From: Shewanella violacea DSS12
GTDB lineage: Bacteria; Pseudomonadota; Gammaproteobacteria; Enterobacterales; Shewanellaceae
Length of the DNA stretch: 64,000 nt
Assembly (NCBI RefSeq): GCF_000091325.1
Contig: NC_014012.1
Coordinates: 4,423,685-4,487,684, forward strand
Direction of reading: 5' to 3'
Shown here: positions 1 to 9,992 of the stretch, piece by piece
How positions within the stretch are numbered: the first letter of the stretch is position 1
How the letters are laid out: the number at the start of each line of letters is the position of its first letter
The notes under the pieces: generated by a model
Seen by the model: only the letters and a program-made list of their open reading frames with translations
What the model was told of the DNA's origin: nothing
Database searches by the model: none
Position numbers and translations under genes: made by a program

Positions 1-113
1 CGCATTGGCGTCCTCAGTGTTATTAGCTATTTCAGAGACTCGCTTCGACTCTAGCATTCGAAGTATTTCACTTCGAGACGCGTATCTTCGCCGCCTCTCT
101 TTTCAAAACTAGC

Positions 114-1664
114 CTAGTCTCGATTATCTAAGAAGAGCTTATAAGCCGGACTCTGGGTCTCTTCATGATAGACGAAGCCTAGTTCGGTTAAGAAATGCTG
201 GAATGCCTGGTTATCGGATTCGGGAACCTCGAAGCCAGCCAAGACGCGGCCAAAAGCGGCGCCATGGTTTCGATAGTGAAATAAACTAATATTCCACTTA
301 CTCTGCAGGGTCGTCAGAAACTTAAACAGGGCACCAGGATGCTCAGGAAACTCGAAGCTGAATAGACGCTCATCTAGCTTCTCTGGCGGATGACCGCCCA
401 CCATATAGCGCACATGTAATTTCGCCGTCTCATCATGGGAGAGGTCTTGCACCTCGAAGCCATCACTCTCCAATCTTGCAATGATCTGATCCAGCTCACT
501 CTGACCTTCCGTTAGACGGATCCCAGCAAAAACCACCGCCTTATCACGACTGCTGAAGCGATAATTAAACTCAGTCATCACTCGCTTGTCTAGTAACTCA
601 CAAAAACGCAGGAAGACACCCGGACGTTCGGGAACTTTAACCGCTAAAATAGCCTCTTTTTTCTCCCCAAGCTCACAGCGCTCGGAGATATATCTCAGGC
701 TATGAAAGTTAACATTGGCACCACTAAGAATAGCGGCCACTTTCTCCCCCTCTCCTGCATCACCCATATATTTCTTCAGGCCTGCCAGCGCTAGGGCTCC
801 GGAAGGTTCCGCTATGGCACGGGTATCTTCGAAGATATCTTTCACTGCGGCGCAGATCTCATCCGAACTTACAGTTATCACGTCATCGACATATTCACGG
901 GCCAGCCTAAATGGCTCGGCGCCAATTTGCTTAACGGCAACACCATCGGCAAAAATACCAACTTGCGGTAATACCACACGCTCGCCAGCTTCTAATGCAG
1001 CCTTTAAACAAGCTGAGTCTTCCGGTTCGACCCCAATAATTTTAACCTGAGGCATCACAGCCTTATAAAACGCGGCAATACCGGCGATCAGGCCGCCACC
1101 ACCCACAGGGACAAAGACGATTTCTAAGTCCCTTCGTTGCTGCAGCATCTCCTGGGCAATAGTGCCCTGTCCGGCGATCACAGCCTCATCATCGAATGGC
1201 GCCACATAGACGCGACCATCTGCAGCTGCAAGTTCCTGAGCATAGGCATTAGCCTGCTCGAACGACTGGCCATGAAGAACCACCTCACCGCCGAGACGCC
1301 TAACCGCATCGACCTTGATATCCGGAGTCGTTTCCGGCATCACAATCACCGCACTTATGCCACGGGCTGCAGCCGACATGGCTACACCCTGAGCATGATT
1401 GCCCGCAGAGGCACATACAACCCCACGTTGACACTCATCGGCAGTGAGTTGGGATATCTTGTTATAGGCACCACGTAGCTTGAAGGAGTGCACAGGTTGC
1501 ATATCTTCACGCTTGAGGAACACCTGACAACCCAAGCGGGCCGACAGCTTATTCAAACTAGATAGAGGCGTGACTTTGGCCACATCATAGACAGAAGATA
1601 ATAAGGTTTTCTGCAAATAATAATGAGCCAGATCTAACTTAGATTTTGTGTCTACTGCCGACAT
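114..1664 (-). CDS. ilvA: Threonine ammonia-lyase (threonine dehydratase), biosynthetic
   Basis: PLP enzyme that deaminates threonine to 2-oxobutanoate, the committed step to isoleucine. About 516 residues, the usual length of the biosynthetic form. The catalytic PLP domain fills roughly residues 1-320, with the Schiff-base lysine near residue 62 in HSFKLRGAYNKI and the glycine-rich phosphate loop VPVGGGGLIAGI. Two ACT-like regulatory domains follow (about 330-405 and 425-505), which in the family bind isoleucine (feedback inhibition) and valine. An upstream in-frame ATG at 1688 exists, but the ATG at 1664 is preceded by GGAGG at good spacing and starts MSAVDTKSKL, so 1664 is preferred. It begins 2 bases beyond the ilvD stop, so it is probably translationally coupled as last gene of ilvGMEDA. 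Confidence 0.97.
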   Translation of the reverse strand: MSAVDTKSKLDLAHYYLQKTLLSSVYDVAKVTPLSSLNKLSARLGCQVFLKREDMQPVHSFKLRGAYNKISQLTADECQRGVVCASAGNHAQGVAMSAAARGISAVIVMPETTPDIKVDAVRRLGGEVVLHGQSFEQANAYAQELAAADGRVYVAPFDDEAVIAGQGTIAQEMLQQRRDLEIVFVPVGGGGLIAGIAAFYKAVMPQVKIIGVEPEDSACLKAALEAGERVVLPQVGIFADGVAVKQIGAEPFRLAREYVDDVITVSSDEICAAVKDIFEDTRAIAEPSGALALAGLKKYMGDAGEGEKVAAILSGANVNFHSLRYISERCELGEKKEAILAVKVPERPGVFLRFCELLDKRVMTEFNYRFSSRDKAVVFAGIRLTEGQSELDQIIARLESDGFEVQDLSHDETAKLHVRYMVGGHPPEKLDERLFSFEFPEHPGALFKFLTTLQSKWNISLFHYRNHGAAFGRVLAGFEVPESDNQAFQHFLTELGFVYHEETQSPAYKLFLDNRD

Positions 1665-1665
1665 A

Positions 1666-3516
1666 TTAATCCTCCAGCATGGTGACATCTCTCACCGCGC
1701 CTTTATCGGCACTGGTCGCAAGCAAGGCGTAGGCCTTAAGTGCCAGAGAGACTGAGCGTTCACGATTCACTGGCTTCCAGGCTTGTTTACCACGCCCTTC
1801 CATTTCAGTACGACGAGCCGCTAATTCAGTATCACTGATAGCGAGTTTGATCGTGCGCGCCGGAATATCTATTTCGATTCTGTCACCTGTCTCAACTAAG
1901 CCAATAGTGCCACCAGCGGCAGCCTCTGGCGAAACATGACCGATAGACAGGCCAGAAGTGCCGCCGGAGAAACGACCATCTGTGATAAGTGCACAAGCCT
2001 TACCTAGGCCGCGAGACTTAAGATAACTGGTGGGATAAAGCATCTCCTGCATACCTGGGCCACCTTTAGGGCCTTCGTAGCGAATAACTACCACATCACC
2101 GGCTACCACTTTACCGCCCAAGATAGCGGCAACGGCATCGTCCTGGCTCTCAAACACACGGGCCGAGCCGATGAAGGTATGATTCTCTTCATCCACGCCA
2201 GCTGTTTTAACGATACAGCCATCTATGGCTATATTACCTGAGAGTACAGCTAGGCCGCCTTCCTGACTAAAAGCAAACTCACGCTTGCGGATACAGCCGC
2301 CTTCACGGTCATCGTCGACACTATCCCAGCGACAACTTTGACTGAAAGCCTTAGTAGTGGGAATACCAGCTGGCCCTGCCGAGAAGAACTTATGTACCGC
2401 CTCATCTTTACTCTGGGCGATATCCCATTTGGCCAGCACATCTTTCAGACTTGCCCCCGCCACATGATAGGCATCGTTATGAATAAGACCTGCTCGATCT
2501 AGCTCGCCTAAGATACCCATGACGCCGCCGGCGCGATGCACATCTTCCATATGATACTTGGGAGTCGAAGGTGCAACCTTACACAGATGGGGGACCAGAC
2601 GAGATAGTCTGTCGATATCAGCCATGGTGAAATCAACTTTTCCCTCATGGGCCGACGCTAACAGATGCAATACTGTGTTGCTGGAACCACCCATGGCGAT
2701 ATCTAAGGTCATGGCATTCTCGAATGCCTTGAAGTTAGCGATATTACGTGGCAAAGCAGACTCATCGTCATGCTTATAGTAACGGGTAGCCAAATCCATG
2801 ATGCGACGACCCGCCTCTAAGAAAAGATCGCGTCTATCGGCGTGAGTTGCAAGCATAGAGCCGTTACCCGGCAGAGATAGGCCTAAGGCTTCGGTCAAAC
2901 AGTTCATCGAGTTAGCGGTAAACATGCCAGAACATGAACCACAGGTAGGACAGGCACTACGCTCAATCTTCTCACTGTCTTCGTCCGATACGCGATCGTC
3001 CGCGCCCGCCACCATGGCATCCACTAGATCCAGCTTGATGATGTTACCCGAAAGCTTAGTCTTACCCGCTTCCATAGGACCACCGGAGACGAAGATCACC
3101 GGAATATTGAGGCGAAGAGCCGCCATCATCATGCCTGGGGTGATCTTGTCGCAATTAGAGATACACACCAAGGCATCGGCGCAGTGAGCATTGACCATAT
3201 ACTCGACGCTGTCGGCAATAAGCTCACGTGAAGGCAGGCTATAAAGCATGCCGCCGTGACCCATGGCGATACCATCATCTACCGCGATAGTATTAAACTC
3301 TTTGGCTATTCCGCCAGCTTCTTCGATGGCGCCAGCCACTAAGGAGCCCATATCTTTAAGGTGCACGTGACCGGGTACAAATTGAGTAAAGGAGTTAGAA
3401 ATCGCAATGATTGGCTTACCAAAATCACCATCTTTGACGCCGGTAGCACGCCATAGGGCGCGAGCTCCGGCCATGTTACGACCTTCGGTACTAGTAGCTG
3501 AACGTAATTTAGGCAT
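1666..3516 (-). CDS. ilvD: Dihydroxy-acid dehydratase
   Basis: Fe-S dehydratase converting dihydroxy-isovalerate and dihydroxy-methylvalerate to the 2-oxo acids that precede valine and isoleucine. Its 616 residues equal the length of the E. coli enzyme. Cluster and active-site cysteines are visible in [12 protein letters not shown] (about residue 120) and [11 protein letters not shown] (about residue 195). The C-terminal half carries the family signatures [12 protein letters not shown] and [17 protein letters not shown]. Start ATG follows AAAGGA at normal spacing. It lies between ilvE and ilvA in the same orientation; about 200 bp separate it from ilvE, so an internal promoter is possible. 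Confidence 0.97.
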   Translation of the reverse strand: MPKLRSATSTEGRNMAGARALWRATGVKDGDFGKPIIAISNSFTQFVPGHVHLKDMGSLVAGAIEEAGGIAKEFNTIAVDDGIAMGHGGMLYSLPSRELIADSVEYMVNAHCADALVCISNCDKITPGMMMAALRLNIPVIFVSGGPMEAGKTKLSGNIIKLDLVDAMVAGADDRVSDEDSEKIERSACPTCGSCSGMFTANSMNCLTEALGLSLPGNGSMLATHADRRDLFLEAGRRIMDLATRYYKHDDESALPRNIANFKAFENAMTLDIAMGGSSNTVLHLLASAHEGKVDFTMADIDRLSRLVPHLCKVAPSTPKYHMEDVHRAGGVMGILGELDRAGLIHNDAYHVAGASLKDVLAKWDIAQSKDEAVHKFFSAGPAGIPTTKAFSQSCRWDSVDDDREGGCIRKREFAFSQEGGLAVLSGNIAIDGCIVKTAGVDEENHTFIGSARVFESQDDAVAAILGGKVVAGDVVVIRYEGPKGGPGMQEMLYPTSYLKSRGLGKACALITDGRFSGGTSGLSIGHVSPEAAAGGTIGLVETGDRIEIDIPARTIKLAISDTELAARRTEMEGRGKQAWKPVNRERSVSLALKAYALLATSADKGAVRDVTMLED

Positions 3517-3549
3517 TGCGATTGTCCTTTTATTTTAACAAGTTGCAAA

Positions 3550-3570
3550 CTGTAAGCTGTAAGCTGTAAG
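3550..3570. repeat. Short tandem repeat CTGTAAG x3
   Basis: Three perfect copies of the heptamer CTGTAAG lie in the spacer between ilvE and ilvD, flanked by GTTGC and GCAAC-like arms. The rest of 3517-3720 is AT-rich spacer with no ORF or terminator I can support. Confidence 0.6.
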
Positions 3571-3720
3571 CAACTGTAGAATTATAATTTATCTGTTCCA
3601 GCTGGCTCTGATGAGTTTAAATATTACTAGAACTTTACCTTTAATGAGCCTCTATATTAACTTTGCTCATTACCCTTTCCTATTAGCTTGTCACTTAAAA
3701 CTTATGGCTTAAAGCTTCTT

Positions 3721-4644
3721 TTAAAGCACCTCCAACCAACCCCACTTGTCTTCGGTCTCACCGGTAAACAGGCCGAAGAAGCTCTCCTGAATCGATTTAG
3801 TGATGGGGCCGCGTTTCCCGGTACCAACATCGATTCTGTCGACGCTACGTACAGGTACTATTTCAGCCGCGGTGCCCGTCATAAATATCTCATCGGCGAG
3901 ATAGAGGAACTCACGAGACATGGCCTCTTCAACCACTTCATAGCCTTTCTCTCGAGCCAGGATGATGATGGAATCTCGGGTCAGGCCCATCAAAATGGCA
4001 GCGGTTGCTGGCGGTGTATAGATTTTACCTTTCTTGACCACAAACAGATTAGCGCCAGCACCTTCGCTGACCAGGCCGTTGACATCTAGGGCTATACCCT
4101 CATCGAAACCATTACGTTTGGCTTCGGTGGAAATTTGAATAGATGATAAGTAGTTACCACCGGCTTTAGCGCCAGTAGGTATGGTATTGGGTGCGAGACG
4201 ATTCCAGGAACTCACAGCTACATCAACCCCAGCTTCCATACTGTCTTCACCTAGATAGGCTCCCCAAGGGAAAGCTGCAACCATGACATCACACACAGCA
4301 TCTTTAGGTGGGGTGATTCCCATGCCTACATCACCGTAGAAGGCCAGCGGACGAATATAGGCACTATTAAGGCCATTCTTCTGCACGCTGTCACGACAAG
4401 CCAACATAAGCTCATCATGTGTATAGGGGATTGGCATACGATAGATCTTAGCCGAATCAAACAGACGCTGAACATGATCGGTTAAACGGAATCCCGCCGG
4501 ACCTAGATGAGTATCATAGACACGGATCCCTTCGAAGACAGAAGAGCCATAATGTAAGCCGTGAGACATCACATGTACCTTGGCATCACCCCAAGGTATT
4601 ATCTCACCATTGAACCATATAAACTCTGCTTTCTTCGCGGTCAT
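3721..4644 (-). CDS. ilvE: Branched-chain amino acid aminotransferase
   Basis: Fold-type IV PLP transaminase that makes leucine, isoleucine and valine from their 2-oxo acids with glutamate as donor. The 307 residues match the family. Visible signatures are the N-terminal WFNGEIIPWGDAKVHVMSH, the YGSSVFEGIR motif, and the PLP lysine in GAKAGGNYLSS. A possible start 24 bases further upstream (4668) gives an atypical extension; the ATG at 4644 has GAGGAA about 8 bases upstream and begins MTAKKAEF, so I chose it. Third gene of the ilvGMEDA operon, about 100 bp after ilvM. Confidence 0.96.
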   Translation of the reverse strand: MTAKKAEFIWFNGEIIPWGDAKVHVMSHGLHYGSSVFEGIRVYDTHLGPAGFRLTDHVQRLFDSAKIYRMPIPYTHDELMLACRDSVQKNGLNSAYIRPLAFYGDVGMGITPPKDAVCDVMVAAFPWGAYLGEDSMEAGVDVAVSSWNRLAPNTIPTGAKAGGNYLSSIQISTEAKRNGFDEGIALDVNGLVSEGAGANLFVVKKGKIYTPPATAAILMGLTRDSIIILAREKGYEVVEEAMSREFLYLADEIFMTGTAAEIVPVRSVDRIDVGTGKRGPITKSIQESFFGLFTGETEDKWGWLEVL

Positions 4645-4746
4645 ATCTATTTCCTCACTCTCTTTCAATATTCACTGCAACAGGCATTCGCTGTTTACTT
4701 TGTTATTATCGCTAATCTAATAATTTACCATCAGTAGCTATAGGCC

Positions 4747-4974
4747 TTAAGCATGTACCCGACAATCGATAACATCGAAAAGCTTGTCTAGCTGATTGGT
4801 CAGTAGCTCTATGGCTCGCTCACTCTCGACATGCATAGCCAGTCGAACACCTTGTTCATCGTCTAACTGCATATCCATCTTGATCACTTTAAAGCCGCGG
4901 TGACGTACCACTCTCAATACACGTTCCAATACTTCAGGCTGCTGCGCTAAAGTTAAACTCAATTGATAACTCAT
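4747..4974 (-). CDS. ilvM: Acetolactate synthase II, small regulatory subunit
   Basis: A 75-residue ACT-fold subunit that pairs with IlvG to form acetohydroxy acid synthase II. The sequence starts with the typical LSLTLAQQPEVLERVLRVVRHRGF and is as short as E. coli IlvM, unlike the roughly 160-residue IlvH/IlvN subunits. A GGGAG ribosome binding site precedes the ATG, and the gene starts 44 bp after the ilvG stop. Family knowledge indicates that the subunit is needed for full catalytic activity of the large chain. Confidence 0.93.
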   Translation of the reverse strand: MSYQLSLTLAQQPEVLERVLRVVRHRGFKVIKMDMQLDDEQGVRLAMHVESERAIELLTNQLDKLFDVIDCRVHA

Positions 4975-5018
4975 CTCTACTCCCTATCCACTTGTTCTTT
5001 TCTTTCCTGCATTGTGCT

Positions 5019-6743
5019 TTAAGTCTGTTTATCCATCTCTTCCATCATGTCTCTGTTACTAGCACCCGGTGGGACCAGTGGCCAAACATTGTGAGCGTCA
5101 TCAATCCTCACATGGAGCAGGTAGGGACCTTCACAATTCACTAGGTGATCTAACGCCTCTTCCACTTCAGCTGTGGTGGTAATAGTACGGCCAGGAATAT
5201 CGAATGCCGATGCCAAGGTGACAAAATCCGGGTTATCGGAAAGGTCTGTCTCGCTGTAGCGCTCCTCGAAGAAAAGCTGCTGCCACTGCTTCACCATGCC
5301 CAGTTTCTGGTTATCTATTAGCAAAATTTTAACCGCCAATTTACGGCGTTTAATGGTGGTGAGCTCCTGAACGTTCATCATAAACGAGCCATCGCCGGAA
5401 ACGACGACTACGGTCGCATCGGGACGGGACACCTTAGCGCCGATCCCAGCAGGAAGGCCAAAGCCCATGGTCCCAAGACCCGAGCTGGACAGATGATCTT
5501 CTGGATTACGGAACCACATATGCTGAGCTACCCACATCTGATGCTGGCCAACATCGCAAGTCACCACACTATCTTGCGGCAGTTTATCGGCTAAGCGGTT
5601 CAACATGGCGGGGGCGAATATGAGTTCACCGGGGCGATCGTATTTCCACTTATGGTCGGCTTTCAATTGCGCAACCTCTTCGCGCCAGGGAGCAATATTC
5701 AACTCAGTGGCCAATACTGGCAATATCTGACGTAAATCACCGGCGATGGCGACTTCTGGCAGGCGTAGCTTGCCCAGTTCCGCCGCATCTATGTCTAAAT
5801 GAATCACCTTAGCGTGTTCAGCAAAGGAGGCTAAACGACCGGTAACTCTGTCATCGAAGCGAGCACCAACCACTATGAGTAGATCACACTCCTGAACGGC
5901 AATATTGGCTGCCTTAGAACCATGCATGCCCAACATACCGAGGTAACCCGAGGTCTCTTTTTCTATGGTACCTAGACCTTTTAGGGTTGCCACTGAAGGC
6001 ACACCTGTCAGCTTAATAAATTCACGCAATTGAGGTACGGCTCTCGCCATACCTACGCCACCACCCACATAGAGCATAGGTTTTTTGGCTTGTTTAAGCA
6101 GAGTCAATGCATCGTCGAGCTTGCAGGCCTCAGCTTCAGGCTGAGGGTACTTCTCCTGAATCGGAGTAAAGTACTCAAACATAGCAATCTGAATATCTTT
6201 AGGAATATCCACCAACACAGGACCCGGACGCCCAGAAGCCGCTATCTCGAACGCCTTATAAAGAGTGGGAACCAGCTGGTCTATGTCTGTCACCATAAAA
6301 CTGTGCTTAGTACACGACAGCGACATACCTAAAACATCGATCTCCTGGAAGGCATCCGTACCAATTACGGCGGTAGATACTTGACCTGTGATGGCTACAA
6401 CCGCAACCGAGTCAAGCAAGGCATCGGCTAACGAGGTCACCAGGTTGGTAGCTCCCGGTCCTGATGTCGCGAAACACACTCCTGTCTTACCTGTCGCTCT
6501 AGCATAGCCTAAGGCCGCGAACGCGGCGCCCTGTTCATGACGACTCAATAGGTGTTCCACTGGCGCACCGTAAAGCGCATCATAAATAGGCATGATAGCG
6601 CCACCGGGATAACCAAAAATATTAGTCACACCATGGTCGACTAGTACCTTGATCACGGCGTCTGCGCCACGCATCATCTGCCCACTCTGTGCTTGTTCTG
6701 CTTCAGAACTCGCTTGCTGTGTCTGCCCTTGTTCCATCTGCAT
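5019..6743 (-). CDS. ilvG: Acetolactate synthase II, large catalytic subunit
   Basis: Thiamine-diphosphate enzyme that condenses two pyruvates, or pyruvate with 2-oxobutanoate, in the first shared step of valine and isoleucine synthesis. It has 574 residues. The three-domain layout is clear: N-terminal ThDP-pyrimidine domain with the catalytic Glu in [18 protein letters not shown], a central FAD-binding domain with [12 protein letters not shown], and a C-terminal ThDP-diphosphate domain with [12 protein letters not shown]. The first about 25 residues are a Gln/Ser/Glu-rich tail not typical of the family, so an internal start such as MMRGADAV is possible; ATG codons at 6743 and 6737 both have a GAGAG-type ribosome binding site nearby. 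Unlike the frameshifted ilvG of E. coli K-12, this frame is intact. Confidence 0.95.
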   Translation of the reverse strand: MQMEQGQTQQASSEAEQAQSGQMMRGADAVIKVLVDHGVTNIFGYPGGAIMPIYDALYGAPVEHLLSRHEQGAAFAALGYARATGKTGVCFATSGPGATNLVTSLADALLDSVAVVAITGQVSTAVIGTDAFQEIDVLGMSLSCTKHSFMVTDIDQLVPTLYKAFEIAASGRPGPVLVDIPKDIQIAMFEYFTPIQEKYPQPEAEACKLDDALTLLKQAKKPMLYVGGGVGMARAVPQLREFIKLTGVPSVATLKGLGTIEKETSGYLGMLGMHGSKAANIAVQECDLLIVVGARFDDRVTGRLASFAEHAKVIHLDIDAAELGKLRLPEVAIAGDLRQILPVLATELNIAPWREEVAQLKADHKWKYDRPGELIFAPAMLNRLADKLPQDSVVTCDVGQHQMWVAQHMWFRNPEDHLSSSGLGTMGFGLPAGIGAKVSRPDATVVVVSGDGSFMMNVQELTTIKRRKLAVKILLIDNQKLGMVKQWQQLFFEERYSETDLSDNPDFVTLASAFDIPGRTITTTAEVEEALDHLVNCEGPYLLHVRIDDAHNVWPLVPPGASNRDMMEEMDKQT

Positions 6744-6824
6744 CTCTCACTCTGTGCCGAACCTTATGGGGTCCAATATTGTAGGGTAAAGCCTTTTTTG
6801 CATTTTTATCAGTCGGGCTTTAAA

Positions 6825-6859
6825 CGAAAAACCCCCCGGTCCTTTCGGAGCGGGGGGTT
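6825..6859 (-). terminator. ilvG attenuator (intrinsic terminator in the ilv leader)
   Basis: Read on the minus strand, AACCCCCCGCTCC, a GAAA loop and a matching GG-rich arm form a 13-bp stem with one mismatch, followed by TTTTTCGTTT. It lies between the ilvL stop codon and ilvG, the position of the ilv attenuator in enteric bacteria. The ilvL codons at 6905-6911 (CGGGGGG on the minus strand) can pair with the CCCCCCG of the terminator's first arm. This would give an antiterminator when the ribosome stalls on the Ile/Val codons. Confidence 0.9.
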
Positions 6860-6878
6860 AGTTGCAATCTTTACCTAA

Positions 6879-6974
6879 TCAGGTTTGTCGATGCGCCATG
6901 GGAGCCCCCCGCCGTGATCTAATAATCACTACGGTAATAATCTCAATAATGAGCAGGGCTAGCTGATTTAACAT
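6879..6974 (-). CDS. ilvL: ilv operon leader peptide (attenuation)
   Basis: A 31-codon ORF beginning MLNQLALLIIEIITVVII and ending in a TGA 20 bases before the attenuator stem. In one run of 14 codons it carries seven Ile or Val plus several Leu codons, the composition expected of a leader that senses charged tRNA-Ile, tRNA-Val and tRNA-Leu. AGGA lies about 12 bases before the ATG. Its location just upstream of an intrinsic terminator and ilvG settles the call. By analogy with the enteric ilvL, starvation stalls the ribosome and lets the operon be read through. Confidence 0.9.
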   Translation of the reverse strand: MLNQLALLIIEIITVVIIRSRRGAPMAHRQT

Positions 6975-6992
6975 GCTTTGACTGTTTCCTAA

Positions 6993-7109
6993 TTAGTTTG
7001 CTTGAATCTGGTGTCTTCTGATTAAGGTCGCGAGACCATTAATGAATACCACAAAGCCAATAAAAAACACAACAAAAACCTTATTACGAGAAGAAACACT
7101 TAGTTTCAT
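6993..7109 (-). CDS. Possible 38-residue hydrophobic peptide upstream of ilvL
   Basis: ATG-to-TAA frame of 38 codons with a basic start (MKLSVSSRNK), a hydrophobic core rich in Val, Phe and Ile of about 20 residues, and a basic tail (RRHQIQAN). It looks like a single-pass membrane peptide. No clear ribosome binding site precedes it, and it overlaps the region where the ilv promoter should be, so it may be chance. I know of no family for it. The rest of 6744-7276 holds ilvL, the attenuator and the ilvC 3' hairpin. Confidence 0.25.
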   Translation of the reverse strand: MKLSVSSRNKVFVVFFIGFVVFINGLATLIRRHQIQAN

Positions 7110-7230
7110 TATTCAAACGATACATCAAAGTGATCCTTTGAATTTTTCTTTAGCCTAGCCTCAATCTTAAAATTATATCTTTATTCAATGCTTAACTTTT
7201 TATGTGTTCTTGTTTATCTTATTTTTTGAG

Positions 7231-7258
7231 GTAAGCCCAGCATAGTATCCGGGCTTAC
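7231..7258 (-). terminator. 3' hairpin after ilvC
   Basis: GTAAGCCC and GGGCTTAC form a perfect 8-bp stem around a 12-base loop, 18 bases past the ilvC stop. The minus-strand side lacks a clean U-run, so termination may be partial and some ilvC transcripts could run into ilvL. Confidence 0.5.
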
Positions 7259-7276
7259 TCAGCATTTGTTGAGTGA

Positions 7277-8758
7277 TTACTTCTCTTCGACAATTTGCTG
7301 CATAGCCGTCATATGACCACGTAACTCGGCACCCACTTTCTCAACACCAGTACCACGAATAGCGGCATTAACTTGGATCAGGCGTTGGTTATCGACACCA
7401 TTGCTGCTGTCGCTTAGTCCACGACCTAGGAACTCCGGAGACATGGCGTTGACATAGTCACGCAACATAGGCACAGCGGCATGATTAAACAGGTAACAAC
7501 CATATTCGGCAGTATCAGAAATAACCACGTTCATCTCATAGAGACGCTTACGTGCAATGGTGTTAGCTATAAGTGGTGTTTCATGTAACGACTCGTAGTA
7601 AGCCGACTCTGCGACTATACCGGCAGAAGTCATAGTATCGAACGCAAGCTCGACGCCGGCCTTGATCATGGCAACAAGGAAGATACCTTTATCGAAATAG
7701 GTTTGCTCATCGATATCTTCGTCGCTAACAGGAGCATTTTCGAAGGCAGTTTCACCAGTTTCGGCGCGCCATTTAAGCAAGTTTGCATCATCCTTGGCCC
7801 AATCGACCATCATGGCGCGAGAAAACTCACCGCCTATGATGTCATCCATATGCTTCTCGAACAAAGGAGCAAGAATGCCCTTAAGCTCTTCAGCCATTTC
7901 GAATGCCTGGATCTTAGCTGGATTAGACAGACGATCCATCATGTTGGTAATACCACCATGCTTGAGTGCTTCTGTGGTTGTCTCCCAACCCTGCTGAATT
8001 AGTTTCGCCGCATAACCAGGCTCGACACCGTCGCTAACCATCTTCTCATAACCTAAGATGGCACCAGTTTGCAGCATGCCACAGAGAATCGTTTGCTCAC
8101 CCATAAGGTCAGACTTAACTTCGGCAATAAATGATGAGTGAAGCACACCCGCACGGTCGCCACCGGTTGCACTGGCATATGCCTTAGCAATATCGAAACC
8201 TTGAGCCTTAGGATCATTCTCTGGGTGAACCGCAATCAGAGTCGGCACACCGAAACCACGTTTATACTCTTCACGTACCTCAGTACCAGGACACTTAGGA
8301 GCAACCATGATGACTGTAATATCTTCGCGAACTTGCATACCCTCTTCCACGATATTGAAACCATGGGAATAAGACAGAGTGGCACCTTGCTTCATCAATG
8401 GCATGATTGTGCTAACGGCATTGGTGTGCTGCTTATCCGGCGTCAGGTTAAGTACAAGATCGGCATCAGGGATAAGCTCTTCGATGGTACCGACACGGAA
8501 ACCATTGCCTGTAGCCTTTTGGTATGAAGCACGCTTCTCTTGGATCGCCTCGGCGCGAAGTGCATAAGCGATATTCAGACCAGAGTCACGCATGTTCAAG
8601 CCCTGGTTTAGACCTTGAGCACCACAACCCAGAATAACGATATTCCAACCCTTAATGAAGTCACAGCCTTGACTGAACTCATTACGATCCATAAAACGGC
8701 ACTGAGCCAGCTGTTCTAATTGTTGACGCAAGTTCAGAGAGTTAAAATAGTTAGCCAT
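7277..8758 (-). CDS. ilvC: Ketol-acid reductoisomerase (class II)
   Basis: NADPH-dependent isomeroreductase, second step of valine and isoleucine synthesis. At 493 residues it is the long class II form, with a duplicated C-terminal helical domain, as in E. coli. It starts [17 protein letters not shown]; the nucleotide-binding loop is [20 protein letters not shown], and acidic metal ligands lie in [10 protein letters not shown] and DEQTYFDKG regions. An in-frame start 12 bases upstream (8770) is rejected because AAGGTGG lies at ideal spacing for 8758. Divergent from ilvY, which in enterics activates it when substrate is bound. Confidence 0.97.
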   Translation of the reverse strand: MANYFNSLNLRQQLEQLAQCRFMDRNEFSQGCDFIKGWNIVILGCGAQGLNQGLNMRDSGLNIAYALRAEAIQEKRASYQKATGNGFRVGTIEELIPDADLVLNLTPDKQHTNAVSTIMPLMKQGATLSYSHGFNIVEEGMQVREDITVIMVAPKCPGTEVREEYKRGFGVPTLIAVHPENDPKAQGFDIAKAYASATGGDRAGVLHSSFIAEVKSDLMGEQTILCGMLQTGAILGYEKMVSDGVEPGYAAKLIQQGWETTTEALKHGGITNMMDRLSNPAKIQAFEMAEELKGILAPLFEKHMDDIIGGEFSRAMMVDWAKDDANLLKWRAETGETAFENAPVSDEDIDEQTYFDKGIFLVAMIKAGVELAFDTMTSAGIVAESAYYESLHETPLIANTIARKRLYEMNVVISDTAEYGCYLFNHAAVPMLRDYVNAMSPEFLGRGLSDSSNGVDNQRLIQVNAAIRGTGVEKVGAELRGHMTAMQQIVEEK

Positions 8759-8893
8759 CTGATATACCACCTTCTGGTCTGAAATATAGGGGAGTCACTC
8801 GAAGCACTTAACTGTTTATGTGCAGGAGCAGTAATTGAGTTCACTATAGCCCATGATTATAATTGCTTAAAATGATATATTCGGGATACTGCA

Positions 8894-8908
8894 TTGCATT
8901 TATTGCAA
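8894..8908. promoter_or_regulatory. Putative IlvY operator between ilvC and ilvY
   Basis: A perfect dyad TTGCA-N5-TGCAA lies in the 189-bp divergent spacer, with a further TTGCAA half-site at 8932-8937 next to the ilvY start. LysR-type activators bind such interrupted dyads, and enteric IlvY uses tandem TTGC/GCAA-type operators in the same spacer. Binding here is inferred. Confidence 0.6.
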
Positions 8909-8947
8909 CACTGATTAGCTCTGCCCCTGCATTGCAATAAGGTCAAA

Positions 8948-9820
8948 ATGGATATAAAAACGATCAAACTTTACCTGCACCTGTCGGAAAGCCTGCATTT
9001 TTCCAGAACCGCCCAAGCCATGCATGTCAGTCCTTCGACCTTGAGTCGGGTGATGCAGAGGCTAGAAGATGAGGTCGGAGCCAAGCTTTTCCGCCGAGAT
9101 AACCGCAGTGTAACCCTGACCAGCGCCGGCGTTGAATATCGTCACTTTGCCGAGCAGACATTAGATCATTGGACCAAACTCAAGACTAAGATTGATCCTA
9201 AGCAAGATCTGCTCAGGGGTAGATTGAACCTCTACTGCTCGGTGACCGCAGCCTATAGCCACCTACCTGGGCTACTCGATAGCTTCAGGCGTGAGCATCC
9301 CCTGGTTGAGATAACCTTGACCACAGGTGATGCTGCCAACGCAGTGAGTGAAGTCAAAAATAACCGCGTCGATATCGCCATCGCCGCCCTGCCGGACCCT
9401 TTCCCCGAAAATCTACACTTCGCTAAGATAGATGACATCCCTCTGGTCATCATAGCGCCGACATATCGCTGTCAGGTTCAGGAATTATTAACAGAGTCTT
9501 ATATCCCCTGGGACCGCCTACCCTTTATCGTGCCTGAACATGGTCCGGGAAGACGACGTATCGACAACTGGTTTAAGCAGCTGGGTCTGACTCCCAACAT
9601 CTATGCCCAGGTCTCGGGACAAGAGGCGATAGCCTCTATGGTGGCATTAGGATGTGGAGTAAGTATTACACCTGAGATAGTGATCAGTAACAGCCCGGTA
9701 CGGGATCGTATTCAGATAATCCCCACCCCCATAGACATCCCCCCTTTCGAACTCGGCTGTTGTTGTAGAAATAACAAATTAGACGACCCGATAGTTGCGG
9801 CCTTTCTGAAGGTAATATAA
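8948..9820 (+). CDS. ilvY: LysR-type activator of ilvC
   Basis: 290-residue LysR-type regulator. The N-terminal winged helix-turn-helix is at about residues 1-60 (FSRTAQAMHVSPSTLSRVMQ), followed by a substrate-binding domain. Divergent placement next to ilvC and similarity of the N-terminus to E. coli IlvY (DIKTIKLYLHLSESLHFSRT type) support the assignment. In the family it senses acetolactate or acetohydroxybutyrate and induces ilvC while repressing itself. No start ambiguity was seen. Confidence 0.93.
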   Translation: MDIKTIKLYLHLSESLHFSRTAQAMHVSPSTLSRVMQRLEDEVGAKLFRRDNRSVTLTSAGVEYRHFAEQTLDHWTKLKTKIDPKQDLLRGRLNLYCSVTAAYSHLPGLLDSFRREHPLVEITLTTGDAANAVSEVKNNRVDIAIAALPDPFPENLHFAKIDDIPLVIIAPTYRCQVQELLTESYIPWDRLPFIVPEHGPGRRRIDNWFKQLGLTPNIYAQVSGQEAIASMVALGCGVSITPEIVISNSPVRDRIQIIPTPIDIPPFELGCCCRNNKLDDPIVAAFLKVI

Positions 9821-9956
9821 CTAAATATTGATAACAGCAGCCTGACTTATTAGCCATTAAGGGCAATCAATTCTATTAAGGTATCGGTAAGCTGATTGCT
9901 GCTAAAAGACAGATATATCTTTATGCTCTGTGTACTAAGATCTGTATCTATACCCA

Positions 9957-9978
9957 TAAAAAAGCCCCTTACGGGGCT
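9957..9978 (-). terminator. Intrinsic terminator of the M4 metalloprotease gene
   Basis: On the minus strand AGCCCC-GTAA-GGGGCT is followed by TTTTTTAT, 15 bases past the protease stop codon. The plus strand is A-rich before the stem, so it would not serve ilvY well. Confidence 0.85.
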
Positions 9979-9992
9979 CTGTTGATATCAGA

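Noticed and set aside
8759..8947. Riboswitch upstream of ilvC
   Set aside because: The spacer is short and best explained by the divergent promoter with IlvY-type dyads.
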